From an uncultured Bacillota bacterium (GTDB lineage: Bacteria > Bacillota > Clostridia > Peptostreptococcales > Anaerovoracaceae): a stretch of DNA of 11,438 nucleotides. The position numbers were made by a program, and so were the translations under genes. Location of the stretch: NCBI GenBank assembly GCA_946408315.1, contig CAMJRV010000038.1, positions 1 through 11,438 on the forward strand, in the 5' to 3' direction. Under the pieces are notes generated by a model that was not told the DNA's origin, did not search any database, and saw only the letters and a program-made list of their open reading frames with translations. Below are positions 1 to 6,740 of this stretch, in pieces. Position 1 is the first letter of the stretch. Each line of letters begins with the position of its first letter.

Positions 1-154
1 CATCCTGGGTGTGCTGACGAACATCATGAACCTGATCGGTGTAACCTCTTATCTGCAAATTGTCATTAAAGGGCTGCTGGTGGTGGCCGTGGTGGCGCTT
101 GACGCCCCCGCGCTGAAAAAGGGCCGCCGCCCTAAAAGCCGGATGACAGCCTGA
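1..154 (+). CDS. ABC sugar transporter permease, RbsC type (3' end only)
   Basis: This is the last 50 codons of a gene that begins before the window; the reading frame runs from base 2 to a TGA at 152-154. The visible peptide begins ILGVLTNIMNLIGVTSYLQI and continues with a hydrophobic run and a basic tail. Ribose/simple-sugar ABC permeases of the BPD_transp_2 (RbsC) family end in this way, with a GVL(N/T)N-x-LNLIGVSSY-like stretch, a last membrane helix and a short cytoplasmic tail. It would form the inner-membrane channel of a carbohydrate importer. The downstream gene encodes the matching substrate-binding lipoprotein, so the two very probably belong to one transporter. The sugar cannot be told from this fragment. 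Confidence 0.85.
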   Translation, partial: ILGVLTNIMNLIGVTSYLQIVIKGLLVVAVVALDAPALKKGRRPKSRMTA

Positions 155-192
155 TCCTGTCTGCAGCGGCGCATGCGGAAACGGCTCAGGGG

Positions 193-208
193 AAAACGAC
201 ACCGTTTT
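193..208 (+). promoter_or_regulatory. Short inverted repeat between permease and binding-protein genes
   Basis: AAAACG (193-198) and CGTTTT (203-208) form a perfect 6-bp inverted repeat with a 4-base loop. It has no proper T-run, so it is not a convincing terminator. In many sugar operons a hairpin just before the binding-protein gene stabilises its mRNA and lets it be made in excess. A LacI-family operator is also possible. Both roles are inference. Confidence 0.25.
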
Positions 209-259
209 AAAGGCCAATCCGCATCCCGGTGTGATAAATAATCATTAAGGAGGAGAAAC

Positions 260-1261
260 ATGAAAAGAAAAAATCAAAAATTCATGACACTGATCGCATT
301 GTTGCTGGTCATGTGCATGGTATTTGCAGTCGGATGCACGCCTGCTTCCCAGTCGGCGGCACCGGATTCCGAAGAACCTGCGAAAGAGGGGAAAATCGTG
401 ATCGGTCTCTCAGAGCCTTCTTCCGGCTGGCCGTATATCAGCGCCTATATGCGGGCCTTTGAAGCGGCGGCAGCGAAGAACCCCGATGTGACGGTACATA
501 TGCTGAGTGCCGACGGGGATATTCAGAAGCAGGCGAATGATATCGACGACCTGATCGTACAGCAGGTGGACGTTCTGCTCGTCTGCTCTCTTGACGGCAC
601 CGCAATCGTACCTTCGCTGGCAAAGGCCAAGGCTGCCGGCATACCGATTCTTGCTGTCTCGAACGAGCCGAATGAGGAAGGCCAGGCACTGCTGGAAGGG
701 TTCAGCGGTCCCGATGACAAAGAACAGGGCCGGATCGCGGCCAGAATTATGGCAGAAGCGCTGGGCAACAAGGGAAATGTCGCAATTGTCGAGGGCACCC
801 CCGGCCAGTCCACCACACTTCTTCGATCGGACGGCTTCCGTGAAGAATTGGAAAAAATAGCGCCAGATGTGAAGATACTGGCGGCGCAGCCATCAGACTG
901 GGATCCCGCGAAAGCAAAATCTGTTGCACAAGCTTTCCTTACCAAATATGGCACCGAGATAGACGGTATTTTTGCCCAGGATGACAATATTGCTGCTGCA
1001 GTGGGTGAAGTAGTCAGAGATGCGAACCTCGACAAGAATATTATAATCGTTGGTACCGGCGGAAGCAAGAATGGAATCAACGCTATCCGTTCAGGCCTCA
1101 TCTTCGGTACGATGATGCAGTCTCCGACAATCGATGCGGAGCAGGGATTGGAACTTGCCCTGAAAATTGTAAAAGGCGAGAAGCTGGAACAAAAGAGAAA
1201 CATCATCCCCATGCCTATTGTGACGCCGGATAACGCGACAGAATACGAGGGAGAATGGTAA
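260..1261 (+). CDS. Sugar ABC transporter substrate-binding lipoprotein (RbsB-like)
   Basis: This 333-residue protein is the extracellular ligand receptor of an ABC sugar importer. Residues 1-26 form a lipoprotein signal: a basic start (MKRKNQK), a hydrophobic core and an AVGC lipobox, with Cys26 as the lipidated residue. A Thr/Ser/Ala-rich tether follows. From about residue 45 to 315 the pattern fits Peripla_BP_4 (ribose/galactose-binding type): KIVIGLSEP at the first strand, then a QxxDIDDLI..QVDVLL segment, and GIFAQDDNIAAAVGEV in the second lobe. The ATG is set by AAGGAGGAG at 247-254. It follows the permease tail by 105 bases and is closed by a strong terminator, so transporter genes appear to end here. 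The family is very likely; the ligand is not readable, though the nearby nagB hints at an amino sugar. Confidence 0.93.
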   Translation: MKRKNQKFMTLIALLLVMCMVFAVGCTPASQSAAPDSEEPAKEGKIVIGLSEPSSGWPYISAYMRAFEAAAAKNPDVTVHMLSADGDIQKQANDIDDLIVQQVDVLLVCSLDGTAIVPSLAKAKAAGIPILAVSNEPNEEGQALLEGFSGPDDKEQGRIAARIMAEALGNKGNVAIVEGTPGQSTTLLRSDGFREELEKIAPDVKILAAQPSDWDPAKAKSVAQAFLTKYGTEIDGIFAQDDNIAAAVGEVVRDANLDKNIIIVGTGGSKNGINAIRSGLIFGTMMQSPTIDAEQGLELALKIVKGEKLEQKRNIIPMPIVTPDNATEYEGEW

Positions 1262-1275
1262 TTCTGGTTTAAAAA

Positions 1276-1317
1276 AGCCGGAAAGGGGAGGCCTTGTCCT
1301 CCCCTTTTTTCTCGGCT
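1276..1317 (+). terminator. Rho-independent terminator after the sugar-binding protein
   Basis: AAAGGGGAGG (1282-1291) pairs perfectly with CCTCCCCTTT (1298-1307) across a 6-base loop, and a T-run of six lies at 1305-1310. An outer AGCCG (1276-1280) also pairs with CGGCT (1313-1317). It sits 15 bases after the stop codon. Confidence 0.9.
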
Positions 1318-1354
1318 GGTGAAAATCTAACGACTGAAAAAAAGGAGATCCGGT

Positions 1355-2491
1355 ATGGAAAATTTTATGGTAGGAATGAAGATCTATTCCCTGGACTGGT
1401 TTTGGAAATATAATCTCGATTATAAGCAGGCCTCCGAGGAATTAAAATCCCTGAACGTCAGCTATATCATCACGATGAGCAAGCACCTGCCCATGTATAA
1501 TTCTGCGGTAGACAGTGAGATACCGGCGGAAAAAAAGGCGCTGCTGGACGACTTTGACGATCGGGCGTTCCGGGATGCCCTGAAAGACGCGGGAATCCAA
1601 TATTTTGGAGCATGCAATTTCTTCTTCGATCCTCCCACCATGTACAGGCACGGCAATATTCCTGTCGACCATACAGGAGCGAAAGCTGTGGAGACGGACT
1701 GGTACATCGGCGGCTGCCCGACGGACGAAGCATACATTGCAGAACGCACAGCGCAGATCGTGGATGCGATGCGGTCGCTTCATATGGACGGCGTATTTTT
1801 AGGGTTTATGCGTTATCCGGGATTCTGGGAGCTGTGGCTGCCCGGCACCTCTGAAGCGGATTGGCCCGAATATTGTTTTTGCCCCCGGTGTCTCGAGAAA
1901 TTCAGAGAGGCCAGCGGCGTTTCGGTTCCTCAGGGGAGTCCGGCCGGTTCGTGGATCCGCGAAAACGCCCATGCCGAATGGGCGAATTTCAAGACCAATA
2001 CCATTGCGGAAATCATAAAGGATATCCGCGCCCGGATACGGGAGATCAATCCCGATGCGCAGGTGGTTTTGAATACCGTGCCCTTTGATGCGGCGCATTA
2101 CTCACAGAATGGACGAAAAATTTTCGGGCAGGATCCGGCGCTGTTGGCGCAGTACGTGGATATCTTTGAAGTCATGGGCTACCACCAGATCCTCAAACAG
2201 CCCGTCTCCTGGATTGCCCAGGCGGGACGGTATTTCAAAGAAGCCACCGGTAAAAAAGTTGTCTGCACAGTTCAGGCAAAGCCGCTTTATCTGGAAGGCA
2301 TGCATGCGGGCAAAGGCCGCGCGGAATCAATCACTCCCGAGGAATTTTCCATGGCGCTCAATGAGATACGACAATCGGGCCTCGACGGTGTGGTTGTCTT
2401 TACGTGGTCGGATTTCCTCGAACAAAAATTGATCGAGCATGAAACGGTTTTTACGGATATGATTTCAAATATTTCAAAAGGCGGGGCATAG
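1355..2491 (+). CDS. Putative cytoplasmic glycoside hydrolase-like TIM-barrel protein
   Basis: The protein has 378 residues, with no signal peptide and no membrane helix, so it should be cytoplasmic. Its pattern suggests an (alpha/beta)8 glycosidase-like fold, close to the poorly characterised GHL/COG1649-type 'putative glycoside hydrolases': DGVFLGFMRYP (145-155) near strand 4, YCFCPRC (173-179) in the loop after it, DIFEVMGYHQ (269-278) and GLDGVVVFTWSDF (342-354) near the last strands. Relatives often read LD[YF]xRYP; here the Asp is Gly150, so the catalytic arrangement may differ. Cys174, Cys176 and Cys179 could bind a metal or stabilise the loop. GGAG at 1344-1347 (AAAAAGGAGATCCGGT) supports the ATG. 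Sitting between an ABC sugar-binding protein and nagB, it may process an imported amino-sugar conjugate. The fold assignment is moderate and the substrate is unknown. Confidence 0.65.
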   Translation: MENFMVGMKIYSLDWFWKYNLDYKQASEELKSLNVSYIITMSKHLPMYNSAVDSEIPAEKKALLDDFDDRAFRDALKDAGIQYFGACNFFFDPPTMYRHGNIPVDHTGAKAVETDWYIGGCPTDEAYIAERTAQIVDAMRSLHMDGVFLGFMRYPGFWELWLPGTSEADWPEYCFCPRCLEKFREASGVSVPQGSPAGSWIRENAHAEWANFKTNTIAEIIKDIRARIREINPDAQVVLNTVPFDAAHYSQNGRKIFGQDPALLAQYVDIFEVMGYHQILKQPVSWIAQAGRYFKEATGKKVVCTVQAKPLYLEGMHAGKGRAESITPEEFSMALNEIRQSGLDGVVVFTWSDFLEQKLIEHETVFTDMISNISKGGA

Positions 2492-2510
2492 GGAAAAACG
2501 AAGGAGCCAA

Positions 2511-2550
2511 ATATCGAATCGTCTGGTATAATGGAGATATTCAAATCGTC
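2511..2550 (+). promoter_or_regulatory. Extended -10 promoter of nagB between two direct repeats
   Basis: TGG-TATAAT at 2524-2532 is a perfect extended -10 element. No good -35 box lies 16-18 bases upstream. The sequences ATATCGAATCGTC (2511-2523) and ATATTCAAATCGTC (2537-2550) are near-identical direct repeats on either side of the -10, a possible regulator-binding arrangement. It suggests that nagB is transcribed separately from the preceding gene. Confidence 0.5.
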
Positions 2551-2581
2551 GTCGTTTAAGCAATAGTAAGGAGAGAGAACA

Positions 2582-3304
2582 GTGAAGCTGATACGCGCAA
2601 AGAATTATAAGGACATGAGCCGCAAGGCGGCAAATTTTCTGTCGGCTCAGGTGATCCTGAAGGACAACTCCGTGCTGGGACTGGCTACCGGCGGTACGGC
2701 CGAGGGTATTTATGAGCAGCTGGTCGAGTGGTACCGGAAAGGCGATATCGACTTTTCAGAGGTATCCACAGTGAACCTGGACGAATACGTCGGTCTCGAT
2801 GCAAAGAATGAAAGAAGCTACCAATACTTCATGAACCATCACCTGTTTCAACATATCAATATCAGCGAGAAAAACTACCACCTGCCCGACGGCAAGGCGG
2901 AAGATATAGAGGAAGAGTGCAGACGGTACGACCGGCTGATCGAAAAGCTCGGCGGGATTGACATGCAGCTTCTGGGCCTCGGTGAAAACGGTCATATCGG
3001 GTTTAACGAGCCGGGGGAAGCCTTTGAGCAGATGACCCACTGCATTCAACTGAAGGAAGACACCATCCAGGCCAACGCCCGCTACTTCTCCAGCAAGGAC
3101 GAGGTCCCGAAACAGGCCATCACCATGGGGGTCAAGGCCATCATGCAGGCCCGGGCTATCGTGCTCTGCGCCAGCGGGGCGAGAAAGGCCGATATCCTGA
3201 AGAGGGTTCTTTTTGGACCGGTTACCCCCGAAGTACCCGGCTCCATTCTGCAGATGCATCCGCGGCTCATCGTGATCGCCGACGCGGAAGCCATGGGAGA
3301 ATAA
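2582..3304 (+). CDS. nagB: Glucosamine-6-phosphate deaminase
   Basis: NagB converts glucosamine-6-phosphate to fructose-6-phosphate and ammonia in the cytoplasm, the last step of amino-sugar catabolism. The 240-residue length matches the short Firmicutes form (B. subtilis type) rather than the longer allosteric E. coli enzyme. Visible family motifs are LGLATGGT (32-39, phosphate-binding loop), NLDEYVGL (65-72, with Asp67 as the ring-opening base) and LGLGENGHIGFNEP (131-144), which carries His138 and Glu143 of the catalytic triad; the E. coli Asp141 position is Asn136, as is common in Firmicutes. The start is GTG, supported by AAGGAG at 2568-2573; the next in-frame ATG (codon 12) would cut into the conserved N-terminus. 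It lies after a glycosidase-like gene and a sugar transporter, which fits a catabolic role. Confidence 0.95.
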   Translation: MKLIRAKNYKDMSRKAANFLSAQVILKDNSVLGLATGGTAEGIYEQLVEWYRKGDIDFSEVSTVNLDEYVGLDAKNERSYQYFMNHHLFQHINISEKNYHLPDGKAEDIEEECRRYDRLIEKLGGIDMQLLGLGENGHIGFNEPGEAFEQMTHCIQLKEDTIQANARYFSSKDEVPKQAITMGVKAIMQARAIVLCASGARKADILKRVLFGPVTPEVPGSILQMHPRLIVIADAEAMGE

Positions 3305-3410
3305 CGGAAGATGTTTCCTGCCCTTCATAGAGTTACCAATAGATTGTTTCTGCCAGTCATATTAAAATAGAGAAAAGGCAAATTTCTGGAAGAAATGAAA
3401 AGGAACTTGT

Positions 3411-3427
3411 GCCGCCATCGGGCGGCG
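3411..3427 (+). other. GC hairpin just ahead of the cell-wall hydrolase start
   Basis: GCCGCC, ATCG and GGCGGC form a perfect 6-bp stem with a tetraloop, ending a few bases before the GGAGGG ribosome binding site of the next gene. It could shield or stabilise the 5' end of that mRNA. It has no T-run, so it is not a terminator. Functional meaning is inferred. Confidence 0.35.
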
Positions 3428-3440
3428 GAATGGAGGGAAC

Positions 3441-4346
3441 ATGAAAAAGTTAAGAAAAGCAAAGCCGGCCGTATTAGGGATGAGCGTCATGATCGGCGTC
3501 GCTTTGCTGGCGGTCTATTGTTTTGCATCGGAGTTCATCGTGATCGATGACGATCCTGCAAATCAACTCCGTCAGGTATCGGATTTCAGTTCCGGAAGCT
3601 CCGGCAGCTATGAAGAGGAACGCAGCAAGCTGTTCCTGGAAGATGATGAGAATCTTTACACCGCATCCAGAGGGAATGTGGATCGATCTGCCGGAGAAGG
3701 GCCATCGAGCCAGCCGGATCGGGAAGAAATACAGCCATTTGAAAAGAGAGAAATAAAGCAATCTGCAGGAAGCAGCGCGGAAGCTGCGGTAAAAACGTCC
3801 GAGCCCGGCGATCCGGGACGGAGCGAAACGGTTTCGTCGGAACCGGCCAAAACTGCGCAATCGGAATTGGTCAAAACGACTCAACTGGAGCAGGCCAAAA
3901 CGACTCAATCCGAACCGGTCAAAGCCGAGGCCGCACCGCAGAAAGCCGAGTCTGCTGCGCTTGCTGAAAAGCCGGACTCCGGCTATGCGTCCGACCTGGA
4001 CCTTCTTGCGAGACTGATTACCGCGGAAGCACAAGGCGAACCCTATGAAGCCAAGGTTGCTGTAGGCGCTGTTGTCATGAACCGGGTACAGAGCGGTTCA
4101 TGGCCGGATACGATTCAGGACGTAATTTACCAGAAGATCAACGGATACGATCAGTTTACCCCGGTGGCAAACGGATGGATTAACAAACCGGCAGAAGCCG
4201 AGTCGATCAAAGCGGCCACCGCTGCCTTAAAGGGAGCAGATCCCACCAGCGGCGCTGAGTTCTATTATGATGACTCGACGACGAATTCGTGGATACTGGG
4301 CAAGCCGATCTCCGTTCAGATCGGCAGTATGATCTATGCCTTTTAA
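3441..4346 (+). CDS. Membrane-anchored cell wall hydrolase, SleB/CwlJ family
   Basis: This 301-residue protein ends in a Hydrolase_2 (PF07486) domain, the fold of the spore-cortex lytic enzymes SleB and CwlJ, which cleave cortex peptidoglycan during germination. Residues 1-9 are basic and 10-32 form one uncleaved membrane anchor or signal. Residues 33-184 are a charged, Ser/Glu/Lys-rich low-complexity linker with four octapeptide repeats (134-165). The catalytic domain covers about 185-301: LITAEAQGEPYEAKVAVGAV with Glu196 as the expected catalytic Glu, then VVMNRV, and ends at the usual C-terminus. GGAGGG at 3432-3437 sets the ATG. SleB itself has an N-terminal peptidoglycan-binding domain, which is absent here. 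So this may be a vegetative or forespore-membrane wall hydrolase rather than SleB proper. Confidence 0.88.
   Translation: MKKLRKAKPAVLGMSVMIGVALLAVYCFASEFIVIDDDPANQLRQVSDFSSGSSGSYEEERSKLFLEDDENLYTASRGNVDRSAGEGPSSQPDREEIQPFEKREIKQSAGSSAEAAVKTSEPGDPGRSETVSSEPAKTAQSELVKTTQLEQAKTTQSEPVKAEAAPQKAESAALAEKPDSGYASDLDLLARLITAEAQGEPYEAKVAVGAVVMNRVQSGSWPDTIQDVIYQKINGYDQFTPVANGWINKPAEAESIKAATAALKGADPTSGAEFYYDDSTTNSWILGKPISVQIGSMIYAF
3840..3935 (+). repeat. 24-bp tandem repeat (octapeptide) in the hydrolase linker
   Basis: There are four 24-bp units at 3840-3863, 3864-3887, 3888-3911 and 3912-3935. They encode EPAKTAQS, ELVKTTQL, EQAKTTQS and the degenerate EPVKAEAA. The core (G/T)(T/C)CAAAAC(G/T) is shared at DNA level in the first three units. 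The array makes a flexible, charged spacer between membrane and enzyme domain. Confidence 0.85.
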
Positions 4347-4362
4347 CAGGCCGCAGATTGAG

Positions 4363-4394
4363 AGCCCCACAGCCGATGCGCTGCGGGGCTTTTC
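4363..4394 (+). terminator. Rho-independent terminator after the cell wall hydrolase gene
   Basis: AGCCCC-A-CAGC (4363-4373) pairs with GCTG-C-GGGGCT (4380-4390), with one internal mismatch and a 6-base loop. TTTT and then a second T-run follow. It begins 17 bases after the stop codon. Confidence 0.85.
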
Positions 4395-4412
4395 TATTTT
4401 CAAGCCGGGATA

Positions 4413-4441
4413 TTTACAGCCGTGGCGTTCTGGTATAAAAT
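4413..4441 (+). promoter_or_regulatory. Promoter of the cyclic di-GMP gene
   Basis: TTTACA (4413-4418) and TAAAAT (4436-4441) are separated by 17 bases, a good sigma-A-type match; TGG-TATAAA in the same place gives an alternative extended -10. Because the boxes cover the GTG at 4422, translation should start downstream of that codon. Confidence 0.6.
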
Positions 4442-4478
4442 AGCAGGGAATGAGAGTCGCGGAGTACAGCTGAATGAG

Positions 4479-6686
4479 ATGAAAGGTGAAATCGTGGAGC
4501 GTCAACTTTATTTACAATTATACAGCGAAGCGCTTTCGGGATATGCGATCTGCAAACGAATCGCGGCAAGCGCCAATCCGGTGAAAAATTATGAATTGGC
4601 AGACTGCAACCCCGCTTTTGAGAGAATCATCGGGCTAAGCCGACAGGATATGGTCGGACGCCAGATTGACGACTTGTTGAAAGAAAATCCCATCGTTTTA
4701 AACTGGCGCCGGCTGCTGGGAGCGATGCGGAACCCCGGCCAAAGCAGGGAAGAGGCCTATTCCAAGGCGCTGGGAAGTTGGTTTCACGTTGACGCGTATC
4801 CACTTGCGGAAGATTATTATGCAGTGCAATTCACTGATATTTCAGCATACAAAAATCAGATCCGGGAAGCAGAGCGGGAAAGAAGACTTTTACGGAATGC
4901 GATCCATGGCGCGGATATCGGGATCTGGGAATGGAACGTGCAGACCGGTGAACATGTGGTCAACGAGCGATGGGCAGATCTGATCGGGTACAAGCTGGCG
5001 GAACTGGAGCCGGTCACTTTAGAGACGTGGAAAGAGCTGATTCACGAGGAGGATCTGTCTGTTGCCAAAAGAAGGCAGGCGGATATTTTTGAAAACGGCG
5101 GTAGGGACTATTCCCTGACCTTCAGGATGAGGCACAAGGACGGCCGCTGGATCTGGATTGAGAGCCGGGCGATGGTCACTTCCTGGAGTCCGGGCGGGGC
5201 CCCCCTGATCATAAGCGGAACCCACGTTGACATTACGAAACGGAAGCTTGCCGAAGACGCTGTAAAGGAGAATGAGCGCCGTCTGATTATATCTCAGGAA
5301 ATTGCCCGGGTGGGCAACTGGGAACTTGACTTGGAAACGAAAAAAATGTGGGCGTCGGAGGAGGCGTTTCAGATTTACGGGATCTCGTGGAGCCCTAGCG
5401 GTATCCTTCCGCTGGAAGAGGCGCAGGCAAGAGTCCCGGAGGAATATCGAAAGACGCTGGACGACGCCCTTACAAATCTGATCGCCAGGGAAGAAAAATA
5501 CGATGTAGAGTTTAAAGTTATCAATGGATTCTCCAAGAAAGAGATATATCTTCATTCCAAAGCCATCCTGCAAAAAAACCAGGAGGGAAGGCCGATGAAG
5601 GTGATCGGGACGATTCGGGACAAAACCGAGGAGATGCTGCGGCAGAATGAATTGATGTATCTCAGCTATCACGACCAGCTTACGGGACTATACAACCGGA
5701 GATATTTTAATGAAGCGCTGCCCAGGCTCGATACCCAGGAAAATTTACCGATCACCATCGTCCTTTGCGACGTAAACGGCCTGAAGCTGATCAACGATTC
5801 CTTCGGGCACGATTTCGGCGATGAGCTTCTGAAAAGAGTGGCTGAGATTATCCGGGAAGGGTGCAGGGACAGCGATGTCATTTTCCGATTTGGCGGAGAT
5901 GAATTCGCTCTGATTCTGCCCAATACCGGCAGTTCGGACGCCGAAGACCTGATCAAACGGATCAAGGGCCGGATCGCCGAGGAGAAAGTGGGCGCCTTCG
6001 ACGTTTCCGTCTCCTTCGGATATGAGACAAAGTACCGCAGAGAGGAAGAGATTCAAATCGTTTCCAAGAATGCGGAGGATCACATGTACCGCCATAAGCT
6101 TTATGAGAACAAGAGCGCCAGGAGCAAGACGGTGGACTTGATCATCAACACGCTTTATGAAAAAAACAACCGGGAGATGCAGCATTCAAAGCGCGTCAGC
6201 GCATTATGCGAGTCCTTCGCCAGCCATATTCGCGCCGGCAAGGATGAGGTGAGTAAAATAAAAATCGCAGGGCTGATGCACGATATCGGCAAGATCGGGA
6301 TCGATGAAAAAATCCTGAACAAGAAGGAACGGCTGACCGACAGCGAATGGGAGGAGATAAAACGGCATTCGGAAATCGGTTATCGAATCCTGGGCTCTGT
6401 GAGCGAGTTTTCGGAAATCGCCGAGTTTGTGCTTGAACATCAGGAAAAATGGGATGGAACGGGATATCCCAAAGGCCTGAAAGGGGAGGATATTTCCCTT
6501 GAGGCAAGGATTATTTCGATTGCCGATGCCTACGACGCGATGACAGGCGTGAGGACTTACGGGAGAGTATTGCAGAAAGAAGAGGCGCTGTCGGAAATCG
6601 AGCGGTGCGCCGGATCCCAGTTTGACCCCCAATTGGCAAAGCTGTTTGTCGAAATGCAGCGGAGCGATTCTGGATTTTCTGTTTGA
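4479..6686 (+). CDS. Bifunctional diguanylate cyclase/phosphodiesterase, PAS-PAS-PAS-GGDEF-HD-GYP
   Basis: Counted from the ATG at 4479 the protein has 735 residues. It has three PAS-type sensor regions (about 22-123, 135-257 with a PAC tail, and 266-386), a GGDEF domain (393-546) and an HD-GYP domain (561-729). No membrane helix is seen, so it senses a cytoplasmic signal. The cyclase looks active: GGDEF is intact at 472-476 and the inhibitory-site motif RxxD (Arg463-Asp466) lies five residues ahead of it. The phosphodiesterase half keeps HDIGK (601-605), HSEIG, GTGYP (660-664) and IADAYDAMT, but the usual HHE is HQE (His654-Gln655). The frame is open back to a GTG at 4422, which overlaps the promoter. 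The GTG at 4494 has the best ribosome binding site (AAAGGTGA). The true start is therefore 4479 or 4494. It appears to be transcribed alone. Confidence 0.93.
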   Translation: MKGEIVERQLYLQLYSEALSGYAICKRIAASANPVKNYELADCNPAFERIIGLSRQDMVGRQIDDLLKENPIVLNWRRLLGAMRNPGQSREEAYSKALGSWFHVDAYPLAEDYYAVQFTDISAYKNQIREAERERRLLRNAIHGADIGIWEWNVQTGEHVVNERWADLIGYKLAELEPVTLETWKELIHEEDLSVAKRRQADIFENGGRDYSLTFRMRHKDGRWIWIESRAMVTSWSPGGAPLIISGTHVDITKRKLAEDAVKENERRLIISQEIARVGNWELDLETKKMWASEEAFQIYGISWSPSGILPLEEAQARVPEEYRKTLDDALTNLIAREEKYDVEFKVINGFSKKEIYLHSKAILQKNQEGRPMKVIGTIRDKTEEMLRQNELMYLSYHDQLTGLYNRRYFNEALPRLDTQENLPITIVLCDVNGLKLINDSFGHDFGDELLKRVAEIIREGCRDSDVIFRFGGDEFALILPNTGSSDAEDLIKRIKGRIAEEKVGAFDVSVSFGYETKYRREEEIQIVSKNAEDHMYRHKLYENKSARSKTVDLIINTLYEKNNREMQHSKRVSALCESFASHIRAGKDEVSKIKIAGLMHDIGKIGIDEKILNKKERLTDSEWEEIKRHSEIGYRILGSVSEFSEIAEFVLEHQEKWDGTGYPKGLKGEDISLEARIISIADAYDAMTGVRTYGRVLQKEEALSEIERCAGSQFDPQLAKLFVEMQRSDSGFSV

Positions 6687-6711
6687 CTCCCACAAAATAT
6701 GGGAATAAAAT
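6683..6711 (+). promoter_or_regulatory. Promoter of the NrdD-like small gene
   Basis: TTGACT (6683-6688), a 17-base spacer and TAAAAT (6706-6711) make a strong sigma-A-type promoter. The -35 box overlaps the stop codon of the preceding gene (TGA 6684-6686). The spacer contains TCCCA-N7-TGGGA (6688-6704) and a 16-mer at 6690-6705 that agrees with the conserved positions of the NrdR box. Confidence 0.65.
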
Positions 6712-6740
6712 ATTATTAGAATACCATGGATAGGGGGAGC

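Noticed and set aside
191..204. A catabolite-control (cre) site before the sugar-binding protein gene
   Set aside because: Only 8 of 11 defined consensus positions fit, with both outer bases wrong; the inverted repeat explains the region as well.
523..1212. Long minus-strand frame opposite the sugar-binding protein gene
   Set aside because: It is the complement of a clear lipoprotein gene, has no ribosome binding site and its translation has no family-like motif.
2524..2535. A NagR-type TGGTxTAxACCA operator at the nagB promoter
   Set aside because: Only the left half (TGGT and TA) fits; the right half reads TGGA instead of ACCA.
5019..5672. 217-codon minus-strand frame opposite the GGDEF/HD-GYP gene
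   Set aside because: The + strand encodes unmistakable PAS and GGDEF domains here; the minus frame is a by-product of codon use.
6688..6704. TCCCA-N7-TGGGA as a terminator for the cyclic di-GMP gene
   Set aside because: The stem is only 5 bp and is followed by AATAAAATATTATT, not a T-run; it lies in a good promoter spacer instead.
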